Made by a program: the position numbers and the translations under genes. Below are positions 38,601-49,962 of a stretch of 64,000 nt of DNA, one piece after another (the stretch's first letter is position 1; every line of letters begins with the position of its first letter). Source of the stretch: Sipunculus nudus (Eukaryota > Annelida > Sipuncula > Golfingiida > Sipunculidae); contig CM049319.1 in NCBI GenBank assembly GCA_026874595.1, forward strand, positions 41,523,973 through 41,587,972, given 5' to 3'. The notes under the pieces were generated by a model, which saw only the letters and a list, made by a program, of their open reading frames with translations, ran no database searches and was not told where the DNA came from.

Positions 38601-39034
38601 TTAGGGACCTGTGGGTCACGATGCTCAGTTGAAATTGATTCTGAGAATATTTGTGTAAAATCCTAGTTGTTGTGTTGACTCAGCACTTTTATGGACTGCA
38701 TATAAGATACAGGAGCCTCTCATGATCATATACATGTATTTGTAAAAGATTCAGTTTTTCAAGTAAGTGACTGTTATATGCATGTAAATAAATCCACAGG
38801 GAACTTACGAAACCCTGAAAGTTTTAGGATAAAAAAATGAGCTGAAGCATAATCTTACATAAAATTTATCATCTGAAAAAAAAAATCTGTAAAAAATTAA
38901 AATTTTCCACTTTAAAATGAGCATGAACTAAATGCGCCAAGCAAGTTAAAACAAGCCAATTAGGTATACACTGCGTCAGCACTGTGTAATATATGAAACT
39001 TGTGCCCCGAAACCATTAATGATGCAATAAAGTA
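38601..39034 (+). mobile_element. Class A 5' fragment (diverged)
   Basis: TTAGGGACCTGTGGGTCACG followed by ATGCTCAGTTGA is a class A start with several changes. AT-rich text without modules follows up to the next start. Confidence 0.55.
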
Positions 39035-39400
39035 AACAAGGCACCCATGGGCCACATAGCTCAGCTGAATTTTGAAAAATTTTAGCAAATGCAAAAAATT
39101 TTTTATATATATCAGTTTTATATAGTGTTAAATAGTGTTTAACTCAAGTTATGTAAGATTTTGACAAAATCCTTTGGAGAATTCATACAAAAACAGCATT
39201 CTGGTCAGACAGCAAGGACAGCATGAGATTGCCCCTGTTTGAATTTTTAAAATACAACCTTCTGGGGAAAGAGCACAGCTGGTAAGTTGGCTTTTGTCAG
39301 GATTTATATTCAATAACATCACAGCATTTTGGGGAGACAGCACAGCCAGCATTAGTGGCATTTATTTTCAAAAATACTTAAATTTTAACCTGTATTGTAA
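39035..39400 (+). mobile_element. Class A 5' fragment
   Basis: AACAAGGCACCCATGGGCC and AGCTCAGCTGA, then gaattttgaaaaattttagc, close to the element starting at 26093. tttaactcaagttatgtaag links it to the 7324 and 52614 copies. No 3' end. Confidence 0.65.
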
Positions 39401-40131
39401 TTATATTCATATATATTGATACACAACGTCGATACGATAACCAAAATGCGTTGCATGCTGTATTGGTCGTATTGATGTAAAACACTGATTGCTAATGAAT
39501 AGGGATATAACTCTATCATTAAATATAACTATGGGGATAAATAAAGCTTAATCTACTGTATATTTGTTACTTTGGCTTTTAAGACTGGTTATGAAATGCA
39601 CATACCCTTGCATGTCAGACAAGCCGGCCCATATAAGCGATAATCAGAGAATGTTACTGACGTTCCTCTTTATTAATGAAATTGAAACTTACATCACATA
39701 TTGCTACTATTAAATAATATATATATATTTTTCATTTCTGTAACCTAAGCAGGGCACGTATTTTGCTTCATGATATTTCATTTCTCTCCACTTGTTTATG
39801 AACGCAGCAATTTCTCACTGGTCATAGGTTACTCGGAAATCCTGCGTTCGACATCAGAGGAAAGTGACTAATGGTATTCATATTCCCAGAAATATACAAA
39901 ACTGTGTAATTATATGACATACAAAATTAAGCCTATGATCTTCCCCACCAAATGCAATACAACAGTGTTTGTGTATGAGATGGGAGGATGGGTGCAAAGG
40001 GCTAAAAGAAGATCGAGATTTTAATTGACTATTCAATAGTGTTCAATAAATGAGGCCATTGGAAATGTTTTTGCCTTCATGTCGATAATTTTATGCCATT
40101 TATCAAATAACAGATTGGTTTTTCCTTCGAA
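39401..40131. other. Low-copy sequence, possible left flank of a hAT remnant
   Basis: The text around 39416-39480 (gatacacaacgtcgatacg, gtattggtcgtattgatg) loosely mirrors 40640-40715 (tgtcaatacata, gcaatacgtattgtatcag), which may be eroded subterminal repeats. No coding sequence is seen here. Confidence 0.3.
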
Positions 40132-40577
40132 ATGGTCCCCTGTCCACCCCCACTGAGATTAGTCTTGATGCCAACAGGCCCTCTGACATGTGGCTTGCCC
40201 AGCAAAGAGAGGAAAATGCTTAAGGTAGAGAAGTCAAGAGTATGGCTGCATTTTACACAAATAAATGTTAAGGAAGCAAAATGCAACATTTGCAAAGCAG
40301 TAGTGACAAGTTCCAGAGGAACTACAAATATTAACACATTTGATAAGACATCATAAAATACATCTCATAGGTGCTTCAAAATCGCCAAGTGTCAACCCGA
40401 GAGGCTTCACCTACAAGTTCCACCTCAAGTACACCTAATTTGGCCATGATATTTGAGAAAACTTGTTCATCATTGACAACAATAGCCAGACAGGCAAAGT
40501 TGCCTTCTTCACAGGCAAATGACATCACCCAGGCAATATTGTACTATGTTATAAAAATGCTGTATATATTTAAATAA
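40132..40577 (+). pseudogene. BED zinc-finger / hAT transposase N-terminal remnant, frameshifted
   Basis: The first frame (from 40132) reads KSRVWLHFTQINVKEAKCNI, then CKAVVTSSRGTTN, matching the BED finger pattern (W..F, CxxC, GTTN). A one-base shift near 40330 moves the expected THLIRHHKIHL (the histidine pair) into another frame. A third frame (40371-40577) gives SQANDITQAILYYVIK, like the helix between the BED finger and catalytic domain in ZBED/hAT proteins. No catalytic domain follows. BED fingers bind DNA and are typical of hAT transposases and the host ZBED genes derived from them. The shifts and missing domain make this a dead transposase fragment. Confidence 0.7.
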
Positions 40578-40739
40578 TATAAATACATATAAAAAAGATA
40601 CTGAGCTTTTATTAAGAAATAATATACAAAGAAAAATGGAGTGTATTGTCAATACATATCAGAATCAAATTATCTGTATTGCAATACGTATTGTATCAGA
40701 AGAGGCAGACCGATACTAAGCCTTAATTATTATAGTGTA

Positions 40740-41110
40740 TGCATAGGATTTGCACTTAATCCAACACCAAAATCAATCAGAATCGTCCCTTATTTGCAGG
40801 TCAGCTATGTGCAAAATCAAAGGTTTGGGATGAAAAGTTTGGCTTAAAATGCATCCACAATCTTCCTAAATATGTGGGTCCTGTGACCACGACCTTTGAC
40901 CTCATGACCCGAAAATTTATACAGTTCTTGCGTTACAGGTTTGCCATATATAAGTCAAGTTTGAAAACCATATGTCAATCCAATCTGGAGTTATCATCAG
41001 GAAAAAAATTCAATGGACATAAAGAAAGACAAACAGAAAGAGATGGACAGAGTGTTAAATATGGGGCATCTGCTTATTCAGGCGGGGCCCTAATAAACAA
41101 AATAAGGTTT
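40740..41110 (+). repeat. D-type modules
   Basis: caaaatcaatcagaatc, aggtcagctatgtgcaaaatc, gtcctgtgaccacgac, ctttgacctcatgacc and gtcaagtttgaaaaccatatg follow the order of the 53.3-54.8 kb array. The end (aatggacataaagaaagac) is a degraded microsatellite. Confidence 0.7.
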
Positions 41111-42372
41111 CAGGACACAGATTAAACAACAGTTACAAATCTGAAAGTATCAATATAATTTGGCAGTCTCAAAATAAAGGAAAATTGCATCAAAAATAGC
41201 TAGCAGTCAGCCAAAGCTATAAATAGATCTGTGCCAAATCTGATGCAGTGGGCAGTCTGCCAAAGCTATAAATAGAATGCAGCCACTGCACTGAGTGAAC
41301 TCTTGACCTACACCTGGCTGAGTGAATTCTTTACCTGTTGCCTAATCTGCTACAGTTGTCAGTCTGCCAAAGCTCTGTGTTTCCGCTAGCCATTTGCCAT
41401 GTCGCCAAAGGCTAATAAAAATTGTGTGTGGCGAAAATTTGCTCACCAGCATAAGCCACGATGGCGAAAGTGATTTTTCCTTCTACAACAATATCTGATA
41501 ACTGCTCAGTGAAAGGCTGAACGTAAAATAATGTCCTTCCGTCACACATCAAATGTTTTATTTCATGGTTGATTTTGCTATATACTTAGTCACTTCAAAT
41601 AAAGTGTTTAAAAAAAAACTAAGCCTGTGTGTGTTGTTGTCTTGGTTAACTCATCAATGTCGATGTCAAATCAAAGTGAATATTGCATTTTTTCTTTTAC
41701 TGCGATCATTCATGTGCGGTACGCATGCTAGAACTAATTTTGTTGTGAGAACGTAAAGATTGTAACAGGCAACAATATCAAAGTATTTCTATGCAGCCGA
41801 TTTAATTAAAACGATTTTCTCTACTAGTAAGGATGTGATATAGTTTCTCAGTACCTGTCTTAAGTGAGCGATGTTTCTGACAAAACCAGGCCAGCTTTCT
41901 AGAGGTTGGAGGTCATCCTGACTATTTAAAGATGTCTGGACATGAAAATCCAATGGCCAGGCAACATATAATTATATGTAACTAGGTCCCAAGCTGTTGC
42001 CATGAGGTATCCTGGGGAAAGTTTGCACATGCTCTAAAGTTTCTTGGCTGCCAGATTCATGGCCATCTATGCAGCAAAACTAGACTTAAACATTGTTTGA
42101 AAAGTATAAGAATCCATACATGTTTCTTTGAAATGAGAAGTACATATGCACGGCCAGTACAGAACTTGAGAACCTTTGTAACCGATGCTCTCATTATTTA
42201 CCACAATTTTAAATAAGTTCCCCCCCCCCCCAAATTTATGATCACCATGTGTCAACTCCAAATATGCGTTAAAATTTTTGTTAATTGACCGTCAAACTTT
42301 CATTTAATCAGTTGTTTTTACTCCTGCCAACGCCTGAGCATCCATTCAAGTGACAGACCAAATATAAGTACA

Positions 42373-43073
42373 CTAAATAAAGGACTTCTGCTTTAGATAT
42401 TTGAATAACATAACATAAATGGTTTAGAATTTGAATTGTAATCCACACTGAGCGTCCATTCAAATGACAAACCAAATGTAAGTACACATGTACGTGAACT
42501 GATAACACGTCCTATCGTTGGTTCATATCAACTCATTTGCATAGACTGAGACGGCACTTCTTCAGAATATTGCGGAAGAGCTACAGTGCAGATAAGTGGG
42601 CCATTAATGAAGCCTTACTGATAATGCAAATTATCAGGCGCAGGACAATGTTGAACTAAAGATCTCATATCAGTTCTAAGAAGGGTCACGGCTGTCAGAC
42701 ATTTGCAGCAGAGGCCATGTTCATAGCCAGGGAGCTGCTTATTTCTCCAGTAAAACATTTTTAATGACAATGCACTTTCTGTAGAATAGAAACCCTGCCT
42801 ATTACAGTAATAAAAGCTGTTGCACAAAACTGCGTTCTCAGCTGATGAATCCACTGTCCATGCACCCACGTGGATTTCGCGGGCATACCGAAACATGGTT
42901 CTTGATACAAGTGTACGTGTACTGGGATCGATGTCACATAGCACAATTCCCCAAGCAAGCCGTGAATTTTAAACGTATCAGCAATGGATGAATAAGTCTA
43001 AATAAAGGACTTCTGCTTTAGATATTTGAATAATATAACATAAATGGTTTAGAATTTGAATTGTAATCCACAC
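42373..43073. repeat. 76-bp direct repeats flanking a 550-bp segment
   Basis: 42373-42448 and 42998-43073 are identical except for one base (aacataac versus aatataac). They begin ctaaataaaggacttctgc and end gaattgtaatccacac. A related shorter repeat (ccattcaa.tgaca.acc) is at about 42342 and 42454. Confidence 0.85.
42615..42944 (-). CDS. Unrecognised 109-codon open frame inside the hAT-like element
   Basis: Minus-strand frame starting MLCDIDPSTRTLVSRTMFRY and ending VQHCPAPDNLHYQ. It is Cys- and Tyr-rich, and I recognise no domain. Local base composition is more balanced than the surroundings, which hints at captured or formerly coding sequence. It could equally be chance. Confidence 0.2.
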   Translation of the reverse strand: MLCDIDPSTRTLVSRTMFRYAREIHVGAWTVDSSAENAVLCNSFYYCNRQGFYSTESALSLKMFYWRNKQLPGYEHGLCCKCLTAVTLLRTDMRSLVQHCPAPDNLHYQ

Positions 43074-44212
43074 ATACACACTTTCTAGTTAAGTCCATTA
43101 TAATCTTAAAACATCATTTACATGAATGAAATATTTATTCAGAAATGTTAGGCCTCAGGCCCATAGTTCCATGAAAACATATCTCATACTATCAAAATAA
43201 GATAAAAATAAGAACATCATTTACATCATCCAGTGTGCAACTAAGGAATGTTCAACAGGAGTTCATATGTTTGTTTAAGTTTTTTTTAAACCAAGTAATT
43301 TTTTTTATGACAAATGCAAAGGGAAGAGAGAAAGGTTTACACTTAATTTATACAGTGTTTACAATGCCTAAAATATAATCTGTTTAAAAGACAGTAATTT
43401 TCATTTTTAATTCTTATTTCTTTTAACCATTTTCACCAGGTGTTTGTTTTTTTTTTCATTTTTTATCTGCATTTTGTTAAAACAGTAAAACAATCTATTT
43501 TTTTGTTTATTTTCTTTGAACATTTACTTGGATAAAATGCTGAATCAAATTTTGTTATCTTGTGCAGAATGCTGAACATTGTATGATAGATGGTTTAATT
43601 CAATGCCATTTGATGATAACCAAGCATATTAACCAGACAAGTGTCATTCAGTCAGACAAAAATTGTTGCCAAATGTGTGGCTATAATAGATTTGATGTGA
43701 CTAAAAAAAATCAAAAACCCTTTAGCCACAGTGGCTAAAAAAAACCCAAGTGGAAACACAGAAAGCTTTACATAGACCCAGATTGACCTTTGGCCTGTTG
43801 CCAAATCTGAAATATTTGGCAGTCTGCCAAGCTATTTATAGATCTATACAGACACAATCTTGGCCTGTTGGTTAATCTGTTTACACATACTGAAAGACTT
43901 TGGCTAAAATGCTTTTTTTTAAGCTGATGCATTCATTAGATTTTTTATAAAAATGATTAGAATAATGAAAGATGCAGTCCTTTCATTTTTAAAGGTCTAA
44001 TAATTGTGCCAAAAATCATTTAAGTTAACTTGAACGAAGGCCACCTAAGAATCATTTTTTTGCAATGTTACATAAATTGAAACAACAGTTTTGCAGAAGG
44101 AGACTATTGCAGCCCTCAATTTGAAATAGGCTTACTAATGGAAACAAGACCAACTTAACCTTTCTATGACTCTACCAAAAATCAATGAACCCAACATGAC
44201 CTTATACAATTA

Positions 44213-46925
44213 AACAAGGCCTACAGGCCTAATGCGAACCTGTGCAAAGTTTAGGAGTATGAATGGAGGTTTATTTTTAAAATTTAATACTGATCCTCCT
44301 AAGTCCTGCATATCTACCTTAGTCATTATGATTTCAGCAAAATGGACGTTTCTGACCTGCAAGTTTCAGACTAGGACATTTTAAAACCAGAATATGGGTA
44401 GTCGACAAGCCACTATGTGTATCCACAGAAATCAGTGTGGGACAGGTGAAGTGAGGCATGGATTAAGTGGCAAGGGGAATAGTGTGGTGTGTTGCATATT
44501 AGCATGAATGTCTGCAGCTTAAACGTGAATGTCATAAAATCGAGAAAATTGTCCAGGATGTATAAACCTGCAAAATTTCAGGTGGATAAGTCAAACCACT
44601 GCCGAGATATGAGTGATTTAATCCAAAGGCAGATCAATAGATGGATGCTGTGCATAGTAGTTGCAGGTGGCGCCACCAGTTTTGCCTATAATGAAGAGCT
44701 ATGTGAGATCTATACACATGCAAAATTTTGGCCTAATCGGTCAAACGGTTCCCGTGATATGAGCTTGGATGTCTGCAGAGTAAATGTAAATGTAGGTGGC
44801 GCCACCTGTCATAAAATCAAGAAAGCTGTCAAGGATGTAAAATACCTGCAAAATTTCAGGTGGATAAGTCAAACCACTGCTGAGATATGAGCGATTTTTT
44901 CCCAAGGCAGATGAACAGATGGACGCTGTGCATAAGTGGTTGCAGATGGCAACACCAGTTTTGCCTATGATGAAGAGCTATGTGAGATCTATACACATGC
45001 AAACTTTTTGCCCAATCAGTCAAATGGTTCCCAAAATATGAGCTTGGATGTCAGCAGAGTAAACGTGAATGTAGGTGGCGCCTCCTGTCATAAAATTGAG
45101 AAAGCTGTCCAGGATGTAAAATACCTGCAAAATTTCAAGTGGAAATGTCAAACCACTGCTGAGATATGAGTGATTTTATCCTAAGGCAGATGAACAGATG
45201 GATGCTGTGCATAAATGGTTGCAGGTGGCACCACCAGTTTTGCCTATGATGAAGAGCTATGTGAGATATATACATATGCAAAATTTTGGCATTATCGGTC
45301 AAACGGTTCCTGAGATATGAGCTTGGATGTCTGCAGAGTAAATGTGAATGTAGGTGGCGACACTTGTCATAAAATCGAGAAACCTGTCCAGGATGTATAA
45401 AACTGCAAAATTTCAGGCGGATAAGTCAAAAACTGCTGAGATATGAGTGATTTTATCCCAAGGCAGATGAACAGATGGAAGCTGTGCATAAGTGTTTCCA
45501 GGTGGCACCACCAGTTTTGCCTATGTAGAAGAGCTATGTAAGATCTATACACATGCAAAATTTTGGCCCAATCGGTCAAACGGTTCCCCAGATATGAGCT
45601 TGGATGTTGACAGGGTAAATGTGAATGTAGGTGGCGCCTCCTGTCATAAAATCAAGAAAGCTGTCCAGGATGTATAAACCTGCAAAATTTCAGGTGGATA
45701 AGTCAAACCACTGCTGAGATATGAGTAATATTATCCGAAGGCAGATGAACAGATGGACACTGTGCAAAAATGGTTGCAGGTGGCGCCAGCATTTTTAGTG
45801 TATGTTATAAAGCTATCAAAGGGCTACATTTGTGCAAAATTTTTAGCCTGATCGGTCAAACGGTTCCCAAGATATGTGGGTTTATGTGTGGAAACTGAGG
45901 CACAAATGGACACTGGGCAGCAAGGAAAGGTCAGAGGTCAACCAAAATTTAGGCGCAGCAGTTCACATGTGACCTGATGACAAACCAGATTCGCTTAAAA
46001 TGCAAACCAAGTTTTTCCAAACAGTTGAAAGATATAGTTCAAATAATCTGGGAATTCTGCATCTAAACATTGTGTCCAGACGTCTAGACGCTGTGTCTAG
46101 ACGTCTAGACACATTGTCTAGACACCCCCCAGAGCCAGGTCAGTTGCCATGGTGATGTCTGGACCACACCTGTTTGTACTGAGTGACCTCTTGACTTGGC
46201 TGCATGAAGTCAAATCTGTTTTCAAATACAGAAAGCCTTTTTCAATTGGCTACAATGCTTTTTTAAAACTGTATTTACCCAATCTATTCTTATAAAACTG
46301 GCAGAACCCTACCATAGAATAATTCTTGTAAAGTTTAAACCAATCAGCAGAACAGTTTCATCATAAATCAGTGTATAAGCTAGAAGAGTTAAAATTACAT
46401 TTTCGCTTGTAAAAAACACATCTATGTAGGTGGCGCCACCAATACCTCAAAATCAGATATGACATATGTGACAAACATTGGTATAAAATTTGGTCATTAA
46501 AGTTCTAGCCATTTCTGAGATTTTAATTTTAGTGTGCTTTTTTGGACAGATGACAAAGTTCAACCTCCTGTAACTCTGCCAAAAATCTCTAAAATGGAAC
46601 CATTTGAACAAACTTGAGAGAGATTGTTCCAGGGATCATTTCTGTGAAATATTTGACAATTTGGCTGGACAGTTTCAGAGAAGAAGATTTTTAAACGTTT
46701 TTAAGCTTTTTCTCTATAAAATCTAAATTAATGCAGATACCCAATAATAAGCTCCAGGGCACCAAGTTTCACACCTGACGAATTCTTACATGTAATTTGG
46801 AGCTGCTAGCTCCGACGGTTTCTGACTTACACCCATGGACGGTGGAAAGCCAGCCCTGGACAGCGGACAGCTGACGACGGACGGACAACGCTGTGTTATC
46901 GCATAAGCTCACAGGTTCGCTAAAA
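44213..46925 (+). mobile_element. Inner class B composite, complete, with C-type array
   Basis: It starts AACAAGGCCTACAGGCCT with GCGAACCTGTG and ends CACAGGTTCGC, TAAAAAA. Inside are the class E-like leader (ccagaatatgggtagtcgac, 44390), about five C-type units (44490-45940), a TCTAGACGTCTAGA cluster (46071-46125), one B-type core unit and a GGACGGACAACG run. It is the uninterrupted counterpart of the 13.9-24.9 kb composite. Flanks join as caatt and aaaccctatcc, so insertion was flush. Confidence 0.85.
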
Positions 46926-47903
46926 AACCCTATCCTAGTATATTCTTGTGAAAAATTAAACCATTCAGCTTGACAGTTTCATCATAAAACATTTTAAAGC
47001 TGTAAGTGGCTAAAATTACAAGGTTTCTGACCGTAAAAGAAACAGGTCGATGTAGGTGGCACCACAAAAACTGGAATTTCAAATATGAGTCACGTGAGCA
47101 ACATTTGCACAAATTTTTTTGATCCTAGCTTCATTGTTTCTGAGATTGTTATGTTAGTATGCTTACTTGCCAAATGACTAATATCATTTCCTGTAACTCT
47201 GCCAAAATTCATCAAACCAAAACCATTTGAACAAACTTGAGAGAGCTGGTCTCTGGGATCATGTCTGTGAAATATTGAACCATTTGGCTAAATGATTTTT
47301 GAGAAGAAGATTTTCAAAGGTTGTTTAGCTTTTCCCCCATAAAATGTAAGTTAATGCAGGTAGCGCCACAAAACATTAAACCTACAACGTTTGATATGTG
47401 ACAGATTTTTGCATAAAATTTGGGGATGTCAGCTCGTACTATTCTTGAGAAATTATGGATTAATGTACTGATGACTGATGACCCCTGCCAAGAAACGGTC
47501 AATGCAGGTGGTGCCACCAATACCTAAATTTCAAATACAACTTATGTGAACAACATTTGCATGAAATTTGGTGATGATAGCTCCAGCTGTTTCTGAGATT
47601 GTAATTTTAGTATGCTTTTTGGACAGAATAAACTTAGTTAAACTTCCTGTAACTCGGCTAAAAATCACCAAACTTGCACAATTGAAACAAACTTGAGAGA
47701 GATTGTTCCAGGAATCATTTCTGTGAAATACTGGACATTTAGTTAGCTAAAAAATAAGCAAAATCTGATTGATTTTTAAAGATGACTAATTTTTTGCATA
47801 AAAATTTAGTGATGCTAGCTCCAGCCCTTTTTGAGATATTATGGGTTAACTTACATACGACGGACAATGCCACATCATCACATAAGCTCACAGGTTCGCT
47901 AAA

Positions 47904-48249
47904 GATCTCACTATGTCACTTAGTAATGAGCACAAAAACCTAAAACCCAGCCTAACCCCTGGGCAGGTTAAAACAAAAGCCTGAATGTGAAATCTGATGC
48001 ACTTACTTGTGTCATCAACAAGCTTCTGTACTTGTTCCTCCAGCCATTTCTGGTAGAATATTCTCACATTCTCTTTGTGTTTCCTTCCATTACAGTGTGT
48101 TTTTCTCACTGAAGGCTGGTAAAATATTAAAATGTAGAGTTTTAGATCATCATTAAATACATATAAACAGCTGAAGTGACAGATTTTATTGCGGTGACTG
48201 AAGTCACAGATGTGTATGCTATATAAATATATTGTGATGCCACACAAAA
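47904..48249. other. SNRPC: Repeat-free island holding an SNRPC exon
   Basis: About 345 bp between the class B end (47903) and the class E start (48250). It holds the 109-nt exon and its splice signals only. Confidence 0.7.
48007..48115 (-). CDS. SNRPC: SNRPC (U1 snRNP protein C) exon: second half of zinc finger plus helix
   Basis: U1C is a small subunit of the U1 snRNP that stabilises pairing of U1 snRNA with the 5' splice site. Read on the minus strand, the exon gives 36 codons beginning [17 protein letters not shown] and continuing [17 protein letters not shown], which I recognise as the animal U1C signature. The two histidines (in KTH and RKH) are the second pair of zinc ligands of the U1C finger; the cysteine pair lies in an upstream exon I could not find. 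The acceptor is ttttaccag directly before CCT (phase 0), and the donor is GTAAGT after 48007 (phase 1). A repeat end lies 103 bp past the donor and another element starts 134 bp before the acceptor. Very sure of the family; boundaries strongly supported. Confidence 0.95.
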
Positions 48250-49962
48250 CTAGACATTTCTTGGCACCGCAGGTGCCAGAGTATCCCCAGACATAGTAGC
48301 CCCCCCCCCCCTTTAAAAATAGACCCCCATTTTTAGCAGCATATACTGACACTTGGCATATTTATTGTTTCTTCCATCTAACTACCACAATCTTGTTGAA
48401 GATGTTGGTCCTGTGACCTTGATCTGTACTGTGACCTTGACCTTTAACCTCATGACCCCAAAATCAATCTGGGTCTTGCTTTTCCAATGGGACATAAACA
48501 AGTCAAGTTTGAAATCCATACATCAATAAAAGCAGGAATTATCATCCAGAAACTAATTTTTGGACAGACGGCTCCTGTGACCTTCACCTTTGACCTTAAA
48601 ATTGATAGGGGTCTTCCACTCTTGGCAGGTAAACTATACGTGCAAGATGAAAGATCCTAGATGAAATGTTTGGCTAAAAATGCATCCACAACTTTTTAAA
48701 GATGAGTCCTGTGACCTTGACCTTTGACCTCATGACCCCAAAATCAATTCGGGTCTTGCTTTTCCAATGGGTCAAATACAAGTCAAGTTTGAAATCCATA
48801 CATCAATAAAAGTAGGAATTATCATCCAGAAGCTAATTTTTGGACAGATGGCTCCTGTGACCTTCACCTTTGACCTTGTGACCTCAAAATTGATAGGGTT
48901 CTTCCTCTCTTGGCAGGTGAACTATATGTGCAAGATGAAAGATCTGAGATGAAATGTTTGGCTGAAAATGCATCCACAATCTTTTTTAAGATGTTTCCTG
49001 TGACCTTGACCTTTGACCCCAAAATCAATTTGGGTCTTGCTTTTCCAATGGGACATATACAAGTCAAGTTTGAAATCCATACATCAATAAAAGCAGGAAT
49101 TATCATCCAGAAACTAATTTTTGGACAGATAGCTCCTGTGGCCTTGACCTTTGACCTAGTGACCCCAAAATTTATATGGATCATCCACTATTGGCAAGTG
49201 AGCTATATATTCAAGATGAAAGACCCAGGATGAAAGTTTGGCTTAAAATGCATCCACAGTATCTTTTAAAATGCCAGTCCATTGACCTTGACCTTTGACC
49301 TCATGACCCTAGAACCTATAGGGTTCTTACTTTAGTGGTGGGCCATACATTAGTCATGTTTGAAATCCATATGGCTATCAACTCTGGAGATATCACAAGA
49401 GGTGTGTGATTTTCACCATATATGGCAATATTCAAGGTCAAGGCCACTATTATAAGAAAGGTCATGACCCCAATTTAAATAAACATCATCCAATAACCCA
49501 TACCTATGTATATGCATAATATAAAAGAAATCTGTCCATTAGTTTTTGACTTATAATGCTCACAGTACTGTAAGGTGGCAATTTTGGGGGTATTAACGGC
49601 AAGAAAACAAGTAAAGAATAATAGGTGGCGCCACCAGTTTCTGGAACATGACAACCCTATCCATGATCTTCCATCGACTTGATTTTGGGATAAATCCATG
49701 CAAGATTTCTTGAGATATTAAAGAATTTGTGTGATTTTCCCAAAAATTGGACCTATTCAAGGTCAAGGACACTCTCCTAGTAAAGGTCATGACCTCATTT
49801 TAAATAGGCGTCATCCTCTTACCCATATCTATACATATACCAAGTTTGGTAAAGTTCCGTGAAATATTTTTTGGGTTATCGCGCCAACAAGATTCATATG
49901 CGGCGGCGGGGGCGGGACCGGTATGAAAACATAGTATCCCCCGACTTTGTCTAGGGATACAA
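48250..49962 (+). mobile_element. Class E element 3 (1713 bp, complete, with D modules)
   Basis: It starts CTAGACATTTCTT with the hairpin GGCACC-gca-GGTGCC and AGTATCCCCAGAC, then a C12 run (48300-48311). It ends catagtatcccccgac, loop TTT, gtctaGGGATACAA. Seven D modules of about 140 bp (48400-49330), one taggtggcgccaccag module (49623) and a GCGGCGGCGGGGGCGGGACC run precede the terminus. Flanks are aaa and taa, as for class E element 1. Confidence 0.85.

Larger units (their letters stand above)
41375..43761. mobile_element. hAT-like DNA transposon remnant (2.4 kb)
   Basis: Terminal inverted repeats CTGTGTTTCCGC and CTGTGTTTCCAC (reverse complement of the right end) are bordered by the 6-bp direct repeat AAAGCT on both sides. 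Subterminal gtggcgaaaat and agccacagtggctaaaaa motifs occur near the ends. The 6-bp repeat is shorter than the usual 8 bp of hAT elements, so family assignment is tentative. Confidence 0.55.
41130..47903 (+). mobile_element. Outer class B element, interrupted twice
   Basis: Text at 41190-41374 and 43768-44212 (ctgccaaagctataaatag, gacacaatcttggcctgttgg, tgtttacacatactg) follows that of the class B element at 2400-2830. The core resumes at 46926 and ends CACAGGTTCGCTAAA at 47903. The insertions are a hAT-like element (41375-43761) and an inner class B copy (44213-46925). The 5' terminus is not seen. Confidence 0.65.
1515..48115 (-). other. SNRPC: SNRPC gene span inside the window (partial at both ends)
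   Basis: The three exons give about 127 residues over 46.6 kb. Animal U1C is usually about 145-160 residues, so roughly 17 N-terminal residues (first zinc-ligand cysteines) and some tail residues are missing. The introns (about 9.8 and 36.4 kb) consist almost entirely of nested repeats described below. I searched the minus strand to the right of 48115 for the expected short FYCDYCDTY-type exon and did not find it, so the promoter is probably beyond 64000, unless the exon has diverged or lies in the 50-52.6 kb island. Confidence 0.7.

Noticed and set aside
47888-48352. A single 154-codon minus-strand protein
   Set aside because: Only the central part (48007-48115) is U1C; the rest of the frame runs through an intron and repeat ends, and the splice sites bound the true exon.
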